The notes beneath the pieces are model-generated. The model was not told the DNA's origin and made no database searches. It was given only the letters and a program-made list of their open reading frames with translations. Position numbers and translations under genes: made by a program. DNA of 64,000 bases. Source: Trema orientale. Its lineage: Eukaryota > Streptophyta > Magnoliopsida > Rosales > Cannabaceae. The DNA lies in assembly GCA_002914845.1 (NCBI GenBank), contig JXTC01000211.1:297069-361068 (forward strand), read 5' to 3'. This document shows, one piece after another, positions 23,517 to 34,959 of this stretch (position 1 is its first letter; each line of letters starts with the position of its first letter).

Positions 23517-25638
23517 TGTAAAAACCTGATTCATTTAAGGGTAAAAGTATAATTTCGAAGCCAATGGCAGTTTGGTAAATAAGAATTTTTGAATTTTTTT
23601 ATTCAAAATATTTGGAATATTAAATTCAGATCTATAGTTTCGGTAACTGCTTTTTAAACCCCAGAATTCTTCATCTTTTCAACCAAAGCCCTCGAGAGAA
23701 AAAGCCAAAGCTCTATTCTTCTATGCCGCCAGCACATTGTGCTCATTCGCTGTCCACGCGCCAGCTCGTGCTGACCAGAAGCTTCCGATGATCTCACACC
23801 CGTCGTCCCTGCCGAGTTTCAACATCAGATGCCAAAAAATGAAGGACCTGAAGATTCCGCCACCAAATCGGATTTTTGGTCGCCAAAGCTCCATCAGACA
23901 TCCTCTTGCCTGACCGCGGGCACGGTTGGATTCATCTCGTTGTTGTACTTATTTTTCGACCGGTCTCGACCATCATCTCATCGCCAGTAAAAATTTCACC
24001 GTTTCGGCCTTTTTCCAATATTTCCTAAAAGTGATATTTTTATAATTATTTTGTTCAGTAATTATTTTACCTAAGATAATTATATGAGGTGAAAAAGGGG
24101 TTAAAATCATGAATAAGTATGGTTATTAGGCATTAAAATGGTATTCGAAAGTGTGTTAATTTTTGAATCAAAAAAGTTGATATTTTTCTAAATATTTTGA
24201 AAAAGTGGTATTTTTGTAACTTTCAGATTTTAAAGCCCGTTTAAGGCTCGGGATCTCGAAGCTGAATTCTGACTTCGAATTTGGGCTTAGTAAGGTCAAG
24301 AGACAAATTCTGATATAAAATATCGCTATGTTTAGAATTTGGGCTTAGCATGTGGCTCGTGAATATTGTCGTTTTACATGCTATGGGTCGGGTCCTGTCC
24401 CGGAACCCACTTTTGACAAATTCTATGCCGAACTTAGCATGTTTGGGTCTGAATTCAGTGGTGACCTCCATTTGAGGCTCCGTTGAAAAAGTCACTTTTT
24501 CAAGTACGCTTACTGGGATCCCGAAACGACCGTCTGAGCACCCAAGTAATCAACGAGAGATTTTTCGAATGTCGCTAGCTTGGTATAGCTGCCATCTCGA
24601 TACACGGGTTCGATTACCTAATTTTATATCTATTTTGATTTATAATTGCATTACAATTTATTTATGAAAAATCATGATTTCACAATGGTTTGACAAAATT
24701 GTTGAAACGTGTAGGATTATATTGGGATTGGACTGTATAGATTTTTATCCATATTTTTAGGTTGTGATTATGGGGTAAAACAACGGTGTGCTACCCACAT
24801 TACAGTAAATCCCAGAATAATGGCAAGTTAGATTTTAAACCATGCTTTGATTCTTGGACGCATGATTGTTGTGAACTGTTACATATTGTGTATACTATAA
24901 GACCATACACTTGAGTTCCATTATTGCATCGCAGTAGTTTAGATCACTAGTGAGTTGTTGCAGTGCTAGGTGAGAGATCTAGACCCATGCATAGGTTTTT
25001 GCTGATACACCTTCAGGCAGTGTCAGGATATTGGGTACCTTTGCTATAGAGGAATTACTGGACCGTGATGGGAGTATGAGAGCTAACTCTTATATCTTGT
25101 TGATGTATGATATATACAATGATGTGATTTTGGTTTTGTTTTAGAATATATGATTATTTAGGATTTCAAATTATTTATAAATTGGTTTTATAAATGGATT
25201 TCAAATTATTTGGAAAGTTGGATCCATTCAAAAAAGTAATTGAATTCCTACTAAGCATATGAATGCTCACCCCTTATTTTTCCACTCTCAGATAGTACTC
25301 AGTGTGATATTGGAAACTCAGGAGTAGAATAGTGAGGAGCTTGTTACCGTTTGAATAATTGGTAACTATGTAATATAACTCCAATTTATTTATCTTGGCT
25401 TCTATTAATAATTAAGGGCCTATTTCATGTATTCGGTCTAATGCTAGATTGTGAGATTAATGATTATGATGCTTAGTTCTGTTTTATAAATTTTATTAAC
25501 AGTCTGTATCTAACGATGATCACAAAACTATGAGAATTTTATTTCTAAAATTATTTTATAAATTTTTTAAAAACAACTATTCAATTTTCATTTGTGAAAT
25601 TCCCTTTCTTCCATTAGCCTGGGGTTTGGGTCATGACA
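23517..25638 (+). mobile_element. Solo LTR (gypsy, chromovirus type) in the Tat integrase
   Basis: It begins TGTAAAAACCTG and ends GGTCATGACA. Flanks are ACTAC (23512-23516) and GCTAT (25639-25643), an imperfect 5-bp duplication. The Tat integrase frame resumes right after it. It is related to the LTR at 60694-62852 in both ends and in the 'cgattaccta / cggttaccttt' region. A GC-rich leader-like segment lies at 23720-23960. No internal domain is present. The minus-strand ORF at 24241-24495 has no recognisable domain. Confidence 0.82.
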
Positions 25639-25761
25639 GCTATATAAGAGACACCTTTCTCCCTTGCATACGATTATGAAGCCATGATACCTACAAAAGT
25701 CAGACTCAGCACCACTCATATGGATGCATATAATATCGATGAAAATCATACTCTTCAAATA
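25639..25761 (+). pseudogene. Tat-type gypsy integrase, piece 3
   Basis: Translation gives ETPFSLAYDYEAMIPTKVRL then THMDAYNIDENH, the conserved ETPFSLAYGxEAMxPxE block of Tat integrases just after the catalytic Glu region. One stop precedes ETPF. It is bracketed by solo LTRs on both sides. Confidence 0.85.
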
Positions 25762-27500
25762 TGTTGGGAAATTAAAGCTTCAATCTTACTCACTCTTATT
25801 TTGAAGATAACAAACATTTGATTTAGTACTAATAATTTAACTTGAGTGTGTAGTGAAATAGCTTTAAAAGTTCTAACACAAGTTGATTAAGGAAAGCAAG
25901 CTTGAAGATGGATCATATTAGACCTATTAGAATCAAGCTTGAAGATAGACAATCAAAATACAAGACCATACGTGGATAGGGTATATTTCATATTTAGTCT
26001 TATATTTGATTTAATTCATTGCACATAAATTCTCTTTGCATTAGCTCATACTTTCAAAAGAGTTTTCAAACTATCTTAAACTTAAAATGGTTATTTTATT
26101 ATAGAAGTTTGAAAATAGAAAATAACGATTTTGAATAGGTAAAATATTCTTTGAAACATGATTTCTTAAGTTTAAATAAGTTATAAATATATTTGAAATC
26201 ATGATTACTTGATATAGGCTAAAAAGAGATTTTCTATTTGTAAACTAGAATATGTTTTGGTATGAACACTTTCTAATTTATTATTAAATATCTTTTTGAA
26301 ACTAAAACAAGTTTGCAATAGTCAAAATATTCTTTCAAATTGATTTCCAATGTTTTTAAAGTGTTTAAAACAAGTTTAGAAGTTAGTTTTTGAAAAACGC
26401 CAAAAGCTGTCAAAATCTGAAAAATGGCCAAATGCTAAAACTGTCAAAATAAGTAGGGTTTTCGGTCTACCAAAAATATTTTTGGTCTACTGAAAATGGC
26501 CGCGACAAAAATATTACCATTGAAATTTGAGCGTTGAAAAAGCACTACCAACGGCTAGTATTTTCAGTCTACCGAAAACAAACTTTCAGTCTACCGAAAT
26601 TGGCAGAAAGTATGTCTAGCGGTTATAAACGGCTAATTTTCACTCAAGCTTATAAATAGAAGCTCCTTTAACACTTGAAAAAGACTTTGTACGAACTTAA
26701 ATTATTATCCAACTACTTTCAAAGTGCAAAAATATATTTCTACATTGAATTAACTTTCAAATCATATTGAGCCAATCTTAGATCATCTATTCTGCATTGT
26801 TTTCAAATCTCCTTAGCCAAAATTGTATTTATTACTTTTGAGAAGAGAGTTTATGAGTGTATTCACTCTTGTATTGAAAAACTATTTGAGTAGAGGTGAG
26901 GTTGACATCAGAGTCATAAACAACCCGTACATAAGTGAGATTGCCACCAGAGTCAAAACAATCTAATTTAGGTGAGGTTGCCACTGGAGTCTAAATAACC
27001 CGTGAGTTAGTAAGATTGGCACCATTGTCTAAACAATCGGTATAGGTGAGATTGGCATCGGAGTCTAAACAATCCGAGTTAGGCGTAATAGAGCCAGATT
27101 CAAGTCTATTGTAAAGGCGTGAGTGTGCCTAAGGAGAAACCACTCGTTGTGTACAAGGGTCGGTCAAGCCTACAATCTTGATCCGAATAATGGAAGCTCA
27201 AAGTAAGTTGCCAAGGGCCGGGGACGTAGGTTAACTGTCGTGTTTGTCAAACATCATAAAAACTGAGTTTGTATCTTCTCTATCCCTACACTTTTTATTT
27301 TATTGCAAGTTATTTAATTGTGTGTTTGATATTTATTATGCCTAACTGACTTAGTATTATTGTTATATACTTGGCATTATTGCTCATTTAGCCTCAAAGT
27401 TTCAAAATAGTGTTCCATGGTTTTACATAGTTGAAAATTTGCTTAAAAAGTTTAAAAACCCAATCACTCCCCCTCTTGGGTTGTCAATCTCAGGCTAACA
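25762..27500 (+). mobile_element. Solo LTR with perfect AAATA duplication
   Basis: It starts TGTTGGGAAATT and ends AGGCTAACA. The 5-mer AAATA occurs directly before (25757-25761) and after (27501-27505). The integrase frame continues beyond it. Ends are of the copia sort (TGTTGGG), and the phrase 'cccctcttgggttgtcaatc' near the end is widespread in plant LTR elements. An internal five-copy repeat lies at 26895-27080. The inverted copy at 28287-30085 belongs to the same family. Confidence 0.88.
26895..27080 (+). repeat. LTR-internal tandem repeat, about 37-45 bp unit
   Basis: About five degenerate copies of 'gtgagattggcaccggagtc' plus 'taaacaatc' are seen. The complementary array is at about 28700-28930 in the inverted copy. 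Confidence 0.8.
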
Positions 27501-27810
27501 AAATATACGAGTTGAATGTACTTGAAGAACAAAGAAACAATAATCAACTCCAAGTCACTGCCTATGAATAATAATCTGTACGCCATTTCAACTCTAAGGT
27601 GAAAGAGCAACGATTCAAAGTTGGTAACCTAGTTCTCAGAAAAAATTTTCTCAACACTAACAAACTGGGAGCAAGCGCATTTGGATAAACTTGGGGAGGA
27701 CCATACTATATCCCAACTATTATGCAGCCTAGAATGTACAATATGGAGAAGTTAGATGGCAAACAGCTTCCTGGAGCTTGGAATACAGACCACCTAAGCG
27801 ACTAATACCA
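27501..27810 (+). pseudogene. Tat-type gypsy integrase, piece 4 (C-terminus)
   Basis: Fragments read ELNVLEEQRNNNQLQV, FNSKVKEQRFKVGNLVLRK, WGGPYYIPTIMQPRMYNME and LDGKQLPGAWNTDHL. This is the C-terminal beta-barrel-like end of Tat integrases (FxVGDLVLR...GPYRV...GTYxLExLDG...PWNxxHL). Two stops follow the first block. It ends the gag-pol region of the old Tat element. Confidence 0.87.
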
Positions 27811-28286
27811 GTAATTATTTCCTTTGATTAAATTTTTTTTTTAAGAAATTTTCATTTTCCATGTCTTTCCTTTCTTTTAATGATTTGAATATTCTCCAAG
27901 CTTTTACTTTCCGCAATTGTAGTTCTATTATGAATTAATGAAGATTTGAGTTCCTTCATTATAATTGCATACATGATTACATCTACCTTCATGATTTCTA
28001 ATCTCCAACACCAAGTTGGGATGTAGATTTCCCAATACATTCATATTCCTAAATATCAAGTTTTTAGCTATTTACAATCAGCTTCAAGACTTAGGACCAC
28101 GAAGGATTTATTGGACAACACTCCTCAACTATGCACGCTATGCTAAAAGTTAATAAAGCTGATACAAGTGCATAGTTTTAGCAATAGATATGCAACACCC
28201 CTTCCTAATATAATGTACACTACGATCGTGGAACGGAGGACATATGTTGATACATGTATCCAATACTAGGCATGGAATACCCCTTC
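27811..28286 (+). other. Tat element region downstream of pol
   Basis: Non-coding. It continues at 30086 after a solo LTR insertion; the 5-mer CCTTC is present on both sides. I see no gene. Confidence 0.5.
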
Positions 28287-30085
28287 TGTTAGCCCAAGAT
28301 TGACTATCCAAGAGAGGAGGTGAATTGGGTTTTAAAACATTTTAAGAAACTTTTCAACTATATAAAACCATAGACCACTATTTTTAAACTTTGAAGCTAA
28401 GTAAACAATAATAGCAAGCATATAACAATGAAATCAAGTAAATTAAACACACTATATATCAAACACTCAACTAAATAACTTGTAATAAAATAAAGAGTAT
28501 AGGGATAGAGAAAATGCAGACTCGATTTTTACGAGGTTCGACAAACAAGATAATTTGCCTATATCTCCGGCTCTTGGCGACTTGCTTCAAGCTTTCCACT
28601 ATTGGATTAAGATTATGGGTTTGACCAACCCTTGTACAAATAGAGTGAAAGCTTCTTAGGCACACCCTAGCCTTTATAATAGTCTTGACTTCGGCTCTAT
28701 CATGCCTAACCTCGGATTATTTAGACTTCGGTGCCAATCTCACCTATATTGGATTGTTTAGACAATGGTGCCAATCTCATAAACTCAAGAGTCGTTTAGA
28801 CTCCGGTGAAAATCTCATCTAACACTCGGGTTGTTTAGACTCCGATGACAACCTCACCTAAATCAGGTTGTTTAAACTTCAGTGGCAACCTTACCTATAC
28901 ACGGATTGTTTATGACTCCGGTGCCAACCTCACCTCACGCTCAATGGTTTTTCTTTAATATAAGAGTGAAAACACTTAAGAACTCTACTCACAAACTAAT
29001 GAATACAATTTTGGCTTAGAAGATTTGAGAATAATGCACAATAAATGATCTAAGATTGGCTCAATATGATTTGAAAGTTAATTCAGTTAAGAATAGGCTT
29101 CTGTACTTTGAAAGTAGTTAGATTACAATTTTGGTTCATGCAAATTCTTTTTGAAATCTTAAAATAGCTTCTATTCATAAGCCCTTTTGAAAACTAGCCG
29201 TTTCTAACCGTTTTACACAGTCTCTGGAGTTTTCAGTAGACTGCCGGTAGACCAGTAAATTTCAGGTAGACTCTCGAAACTAGCCGTTAGAAGTACGGTT
29301 GCAATGGTCGAAAACTAACGGTCAAAAATGAAATTTTCGGTCTACCGGTGGTCATTTCTGGTCTACTAGTAGTTCATTTTTGGTCTACCTGTGAGTCCAC
29401 CTGTGACAGCTTTTTGGCATTTTTGCAAATTCTGACAGCTTTTGGTATTTTTCAAAATTTGACTTCTAAACTTGTTTTAAATACTTTAAAAATATTGGAA
29501 ATCAATTTGAAAAGAATATTTTTACTATTGCAAACTTGTTTTAGATTCACAAAGATTTTTTAATAATAATTTAGAAGGTGTTCATACCAAAACATATTCT
29601 AGTTTGCAAATAGAAAAATATATTTTTAGCCTATTTCAAATAACTATGATTTCAAATATATTTGTAACTTATTTAAACTTAAGAAATCATATTTTAAAGA
29701 ATATTTTGCCCATTCAAATAAATCATTATTTTCTACTTTCAAACTTCTATAAAATAATTATTTTTGGTTTAAGATAGTTTGAAAACTCTTTTGAATAGTA
29801 TGAGCCAATGCAAAGATAATTTATATTCAATGAACTAAATCAAATACAAGACTAAATATGAAATATACACTATCTAAGCATGGTCTTGTATCTTGATTGT
29901 CCATCTTCAAGCTTGATTCTAATAAGTCCAATATGCATCCATCTTCAAGCTTGATTCCTTGATCAACTTGAGTTAGAACTTTAAAACCATTTACTACACA
30001 CTCAAGTTAAATCATTAGTACTAAATCAAATGTTTGTTATCTTCAAAATAAGAGTGAGTAAGATTGAAACCTTAATTTCTCAAGA
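28287..30085 (-). mobile_element. Solo LTR, inverted copy, perfect CCTTC duplication
   Basis: On the minus strand it runs from about 30085 (TCTTGAGAAATT, decayed from TGTTGGGAAATT) to AACA at 28287. CCTTC flanks it at 28282-28286 and 30086-30090. It is the same family as 25762-27500, with the tandem array at 28700-28930 and several 'ggtctaccg' words at 29225-29395. No internal coding region is present. Confidence 0.88.
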
Positions 30086-30565
30086 CCTTCCTGATACTTT
30101 GTGTACATCAAACACGAAGCAAGGGACACATATTGACACATATACTGACCTGTTTAAAAGACTATAAGACAAGCAAGTGCTTGCTACACTTGAAGATAAA
30201 AAAGAGTAGGAATATTTTAGATGCTTACTACGTGATGCATATAAGTACTAAAACACACAATTCACTAACATTTTTTTCAAACTAGTGCACACATTATGAC
30301 AATGCTACTCAAGAGAGTCCTGCTCACATGAATCTTACATGAAATATGCTCACAAGTATAGATTTCTATGCAAACAACAAGTATAACCGCAAACAACAAA
30401 TATAAAACAAAGTAAGAGCATAGAAATGCTAAACAACTTACTTCACATAGTGGAAGCAAGAATGTAGCAGATACAAGCAAAACAAAGTAAGTCTTGTCCA
30501 ACAAATATCGAAAAATAAAAAGAGTATGCATATGGAGAAGTCTCCTCACAAGTTCACTCCTCCAC
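30086..30565. other. Tat 3' non-coding region
   Basis: Non-coding sequence between the solo LTR and the antisense ORF. A 126-codon minus frame overlapping it (30277-30657) contains hydrophobic low-complexity residues after the antisense ORF's natural end and is not supported as a protein. Confidence 0.45.
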
Positions 30566-31310
30566 CTACCCATCGACTGCCAACTTCTCATCATGACCAA
30601 TTGCCCGGGCTCCCTCGTCGAGCTCAGCATCATGAGGATCCACTGCTCCAGATGCACCAGCAGCCATAGCCTCAGTTTTTGTCCACTTTTTTACCTGACC
30701 AACATTGCCCTCATCGAGAGGAAAGAATTCGAATTTGATGTCAACCAACCAATCACCGTATAAGATGTCAAAAACACCTTCTTCATACTTCTTCTCTAGG
30801 AGCTCTATCATCTCATCACTATTTAGAAAAGCTTAAAGCCCACGCTCGATGGGTTCACTAATTGTAACCTCCTTAGATATCTTCTCCTCTCTAAGAGCAT
30901 ACTTGTTGTCCTCAATAATTTTCAAGTGATGATTGATCTCTTTCTTTTGTGCTTTAGAATCCTTCTCGGGGCCTTGAGTTTAGCATCAAATAAAGACTTC
31001 TACTCTGAAAATATGTTGACCTTTTTGTTTGCATCCTTCACCCTCTTGGTTAACTGCTCTATCTTCTTCTTATAGTCGCTACCATTTTTTAGCATAGTAA
31101 AGTTGGAATTGAAGACATTTGAAAGCAAGATGGCGCCCTATTTGCAACAAGAAATAATTTGTAACTTACGAGCACAAGTATAAAAAAAGCTTATGAAAAA
31201 AACATAATTTGTAAACAAAGTAAAGCATTTGCACGCACCTGGAAGATCAACTCTAAAGAGGCTCTAAACTTCTCAAACTCACAAGCAAAATGGTGGAGTT
31301 TGACTCTTAA
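30566..31310 (-). pseudogene. Spliced antisense ORF downstream of the Tat integrase
   Basis: I do not recognise a named domain. Exon 1 (31239 to about 31310) encodes SNLRVKLHHFACEFEKFRAS then LELIFQ. A GT-AG intron of 101 bp (31138-31238) joins it in phase 0 to GAILLSNVFNSNF and a lysine-rich, probably coiled-coil stretch (KKKIEQLTKRVKDANKKV). One in-frame stop and one frameshift follow. The last open part (30566-30811) contains EMIELLEKKYEEGVFDILYG and an acidic, alanine-rich tail. Tat-lineage elements are known to carry antisense extra ORFs between pol and the 3' LTR; this position fits. Its 5' part is cut by an LTR fragment at about 31311. Confidence 0.6.
31138..31238 (-). other. Intron of the antisense ORF
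   Basis: The minus strand reads CTTCCAG/GTGCGTGC at the donor and TTGCAAATAG/GGCGCC at the acceptor. Removal restores a continuous frame (phase 0). Length is 101 bp and it is T-rich, as usual for plant introns. Confidence 0.6.
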
Positions 31311-31761
31311 GTTACTAGGCCTACCAAGGCTGGCTGAAAATCTCCCTTAATGGAGGAGTATATAAACACTCCTCCTACCCCTAATTTGTGTGTGTCTTCA
31401 GTTTTTGCTGAAATATTTGTTTGGCGACTGCACTCAGAAAACTGAGAGAAAGGTGAGAGAGAGAAATTCTTGGAGCTACTATTGGAGGCCATAGGAGTTC
31501 TTGGATTCTTACTTGAAGGTTGATCAAGATCGAGAGCCCACACACCTCTGTAGTTTCAAGCTTGGTAATTAGAAATGAAGACTCTTTAATTGAGATACGA
31601 TCTCTTATATGTATTTATACCATAACAAAGATCCTAATTGTTTTTATGAAAAACTAAATTAGGAAAAAAAAATTTACACTTTTGCTTAATCAAGATTTTA
31701 TCACATGTTTTGTAAAATTTAACCAACACCATAAAACTTATATGCCGATTATTACGGTTAA
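31311..31761 (+). mobile_element. Copia-type LTR 3' fragment with TATA box
   Basis: About 31340-31720 matches the reverse complement of about 55990-56420, including 'ggttgatcaagatcg', 'cacacctctgtag' and 'gaatgaagactc' type words. A TATA box (TATATAAAC, near 31360) faces plus. The minus-strand ORF at 31307-31543 is a shadow of this LTR sequence. Confidence 0.65.
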
Positions 31762-33570
31762 TGCCCATAAAGCATTTATTTTTGTTTTGCTGATTAAATA
31801 AAATAACATTTTTCTATTTGAAATTGTGCATATTTTATATGTCTTATGAATATCAGAAAATCCCTAGTTTATTAATGTGACCATGAATATAGAATATAAG
31901 TGTTATATATATGAGAACTAAACTTATGGATAATAAACTAAACATAGTCCATAATAATTAATCAAAGGATAGGGATTTTTTATTAAATATTACTAATACG
32001 GTCTATTAACATTAAGAGTGTAATAGTCCTTTCTAGACTATTGATGTGGTGACATCACAATTGAAGTACTTTATAATATAATACGATTATATAGGACTGA
32101 ACTAGATATAGTTTGAATCTCACATAAATTATGTTGACTATTGAGAGTTCAAATAATATCACTAGATGATTATATGTGAATCAATCTCAATCCTGAGTAG
32201 TTAGAATCTGATTTATAGCATTATGTTTTTTAACATACATTTTAAGGTTTGTTTTCAAACAAACTGAATTACTTGTATCTTTGGAATATAATGAGATGAA
32301 TAGCTGTGAATGTAACTTACAGATATGGAATCCATTCCTTCTCGAGAGAAGTAAGAAAGATAATTTCCTTGTGTATTAATTCTGGACCTGAACAATTTGT
32401 CTATAGATTTATAAATTAATTGTTCATTAGAGAATTAACGAAACACAAGGATAAAGAGGTAATTAGAGAGGCAAACAGAAATTAACCTAGCTCTAATTAC
32501 AAATTGTCTATAAAGGATTGAACTATATATAGTGATTAAATCAATGGAGTGGTCTCTCTATTTTCTGAGTAAAATAAATTCTGTAATTTAAATAGTGCAA
32601 TTCTATATTTTTAGTGGAGTAATATTAGAATTAATTAATTAGATAAATTAATTAAGAGTTTAATTAATTCTCAAAATTTATTGGAGCTTAATTTACAAGT
32701 TCATAGGTCCCCAACGCCACATCTAACATATTGTATTAGATATTACAGTATATCTATTATTACATACTTGATAATATGTACAAGAAAACTATTTTTCAAA
32801 TAACAAATTAAATTGGTAATAATTGTTATTATCTAAATATATTAATTTATTAATTTTTAATTAATTAATTAATAGAGGATATTATGAATATTCTTACAAT
32901 TGGCAATATGGAAAAATCCATATTATACACTTAGAGACTCTCTGTAGTTAGCGCATTCTCCCATTAAAAAGAGGAGAAAATTTCTCTAAATAATTGTATT
33001 AAATTTGGATTTTTAAATAACAAATAATCGATATTTTTGGAAAATATATTTAAGATAAAATTTTCTTTTTTAAAACACCCTTTTTAAGGGGTGTTGCTGT
33101 AGAAAATGTGTAGTCTCCTTATTTTAAGGAGATAGAAACTATTATCTCTGTTTTAATTAATTTAATTAGTTTTTGAAATTAATTAAATTAATTATTTTTT
33201 TATAAAATAGTTTAATTAAAACAATTTTAAAGAGAGATAAATAGGAGAGTAAAAAACTAGAGAAATAGAACATACAGTTTTCTACAAAGCCTTAATAAAT
33301 TTTTAAAAAAAAAAGAATTATAAACAAAAAGAAATGAGTTTTCCAATTCTCTATAAAAAATCTTGAAATCTCATGTGTTGAGAATATTACAAAATCAGTA
33401 AAATATGAGATATACCATTATTATAATGCCCACTTATTGATCCATTAATATTGAGGCTTGACTTAGAAGCCCCATGATTACGAAAATAGAAAAGCTAGGA
33501 TACTTTGATAGTCTTCAAGAGGTGATGTGATTCTGTTCTTTGTTTCTCTATAATATTTAATATATTATTT
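31762..33570 (+). mobile_element. Copia-type LTR or LTR-rich block
   Basis: It starts TGCCCATAAAGCATTT. The LTR at 55987-57547, read on the minus strand, starts TGCCCAAAAAGTATTT, so the two probably belong to related families. The body is AT-rich with no coding region. The right boundary is not clear and 33570 is an estimate. Confidence 0.45.
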
Positions 33571-33689
33571 TGCGATTAATGCTATATACTCATATACACA
33601 ATAAGGTTTTGAGAAAAAATTTTATTGTGTCTAGGCCTATTTTTTCGGCTGCACCATCAATTTGTGGTGTTGATTTATTATTTGGTTCA

Positions 33690-34010
33690 TTGTTTTGTTG
33701 TCTTCGTATATGGAAATTTGGTCATGATATAAAGGGTTATATACTATTTTTATTACATGAGATTCTATATATTGTCATTTTTATTTCTAGGTACTTATAC
33801 TTTCAGGTACATTATTTTCTTGTCTTGATATATTTAAATTTTGTCATGTTATATAAGGTTATATACCAAATTTATTACTTGAGATGTCAGAAATTGTTAT
33901 TTTTCCACACACTATTTTATTGTCCTAGTAAATGGAATTCTTGTAACAGTATATGAGGTTGTATACCAAATTTATTAGTTGATATACTTGATTTAATTTT
34001 GTATCACTTG
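33690..34010 (+). repeat. Degenerate tandem repeat, about three units of 100-130 bp
   Basis: Three units each contain a 'ttgtcttgatatatttaaat'-like block followed by 'aggttatataccaaatttat' and an 'acttgaga' or 'agttgata' word. The plus-strand 128-codon ORF here (33570-33956) is hydrophobic low-complexity and is explained by the repeat. More 'atataccaa' words occur at 34470-34590. Confidence 0.6.
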
Positions 34011-34959
34011 ATATATTTTTCAATATCCATTATTAGGAATAATGACTTTTAGCTCTTTTTCATTATAGCAGTATACTTCACAGAGTAATTTGATTAGAGA
34101 CAAATAAGTAACAGTTAAAATTTTAAAAATGAATTTTATAGAACTTATGAAAATTATCATAACAATTATCTTTGTCGAACAATAAAACCATATTGTTTCA
34201 CTAAACTAAACAAAACCATATGTTCTCTATCAGTTTCACATTTCACTTTTTATGTCGTTTGTGTATCTTCTTCTAATCTTGTATTCAGCCTAGTGACAAA
34301 GTTCGACAGCCATCTTATGTCGATAGAATGTCATTTCTTTGAGTAAACGTATTAGATGTAGTATATGTATCTTTGAGTAAACTTGGACTTTTCTAACTTC
34401 TGGCCACTTACTTTGTTGAATAATATAATCCTTTTTTGCTGGATTTCTACAGACATATAACAAATATTTAGAATAGTATATACCAAGATAAAAATATAAT
34501 ATACCAAACTGAAGAAATTATGTACCGAACAAAAATAAGGAAAATAATATACCCTACTAAAGATAAAAACAATATACCTTTCCTATTTCAATCATTCACA
34601 GAAGCATACACCCAAGTTAGTAACTTTTAATACATAAATTCATAATTTATGAACTTAATATATAATTTATGAACCACACTTATAACTAGAATAATTCATA
34701 AATTTGTTAATTACGCATACAATTTCATGAAATGAACACATAATTTTATGAACCAAATATGAAGAAGCACATGAATAATTAGAATAGTAACCAAATTTAT
34801 CAAAAAAATAGAAGTCAAAATTTAATGACAATGGCTAATGCAACTTAAATTCACAATTGGATACAATCTTACAAAATTATCATAGATTTAGGCACCCAAA
34901 TGTGAATAACAAACAGTCATGGTTTCATCAATTTTCGACACTAATATATCCTATAGAGC
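34011..34959. other. Intergenic, no gene seen
   Basis: AT-rich sequence with scattered 'tataccaa' words and no supported coding region. Confidence 0.5.

Noticed and set aside
24241-24495. 84-codon minus ORF
   Set aside because: It lies inside a solo LTR and has no recognised domain.
30277-30657. 126-codon minus ORF
   Set aside because: Hydrophobic low-complexity translation in a different frame from the antisense ORF; no similarity recognised.
31307-31543. 78-codon minus ORF as exon 1 of the antisense gene
   Set aside because: The sequence matches a plus-strand LTR segment found again at 56 kb, so it is LTR DNA and not a coding exon.
33570-33956. 128-codon plus ORF with apparent membrane segments
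   Set aside because: It lies on a degenerate AT-rich tandem repeat; the hydrophobic residues follow from T-rich codons.
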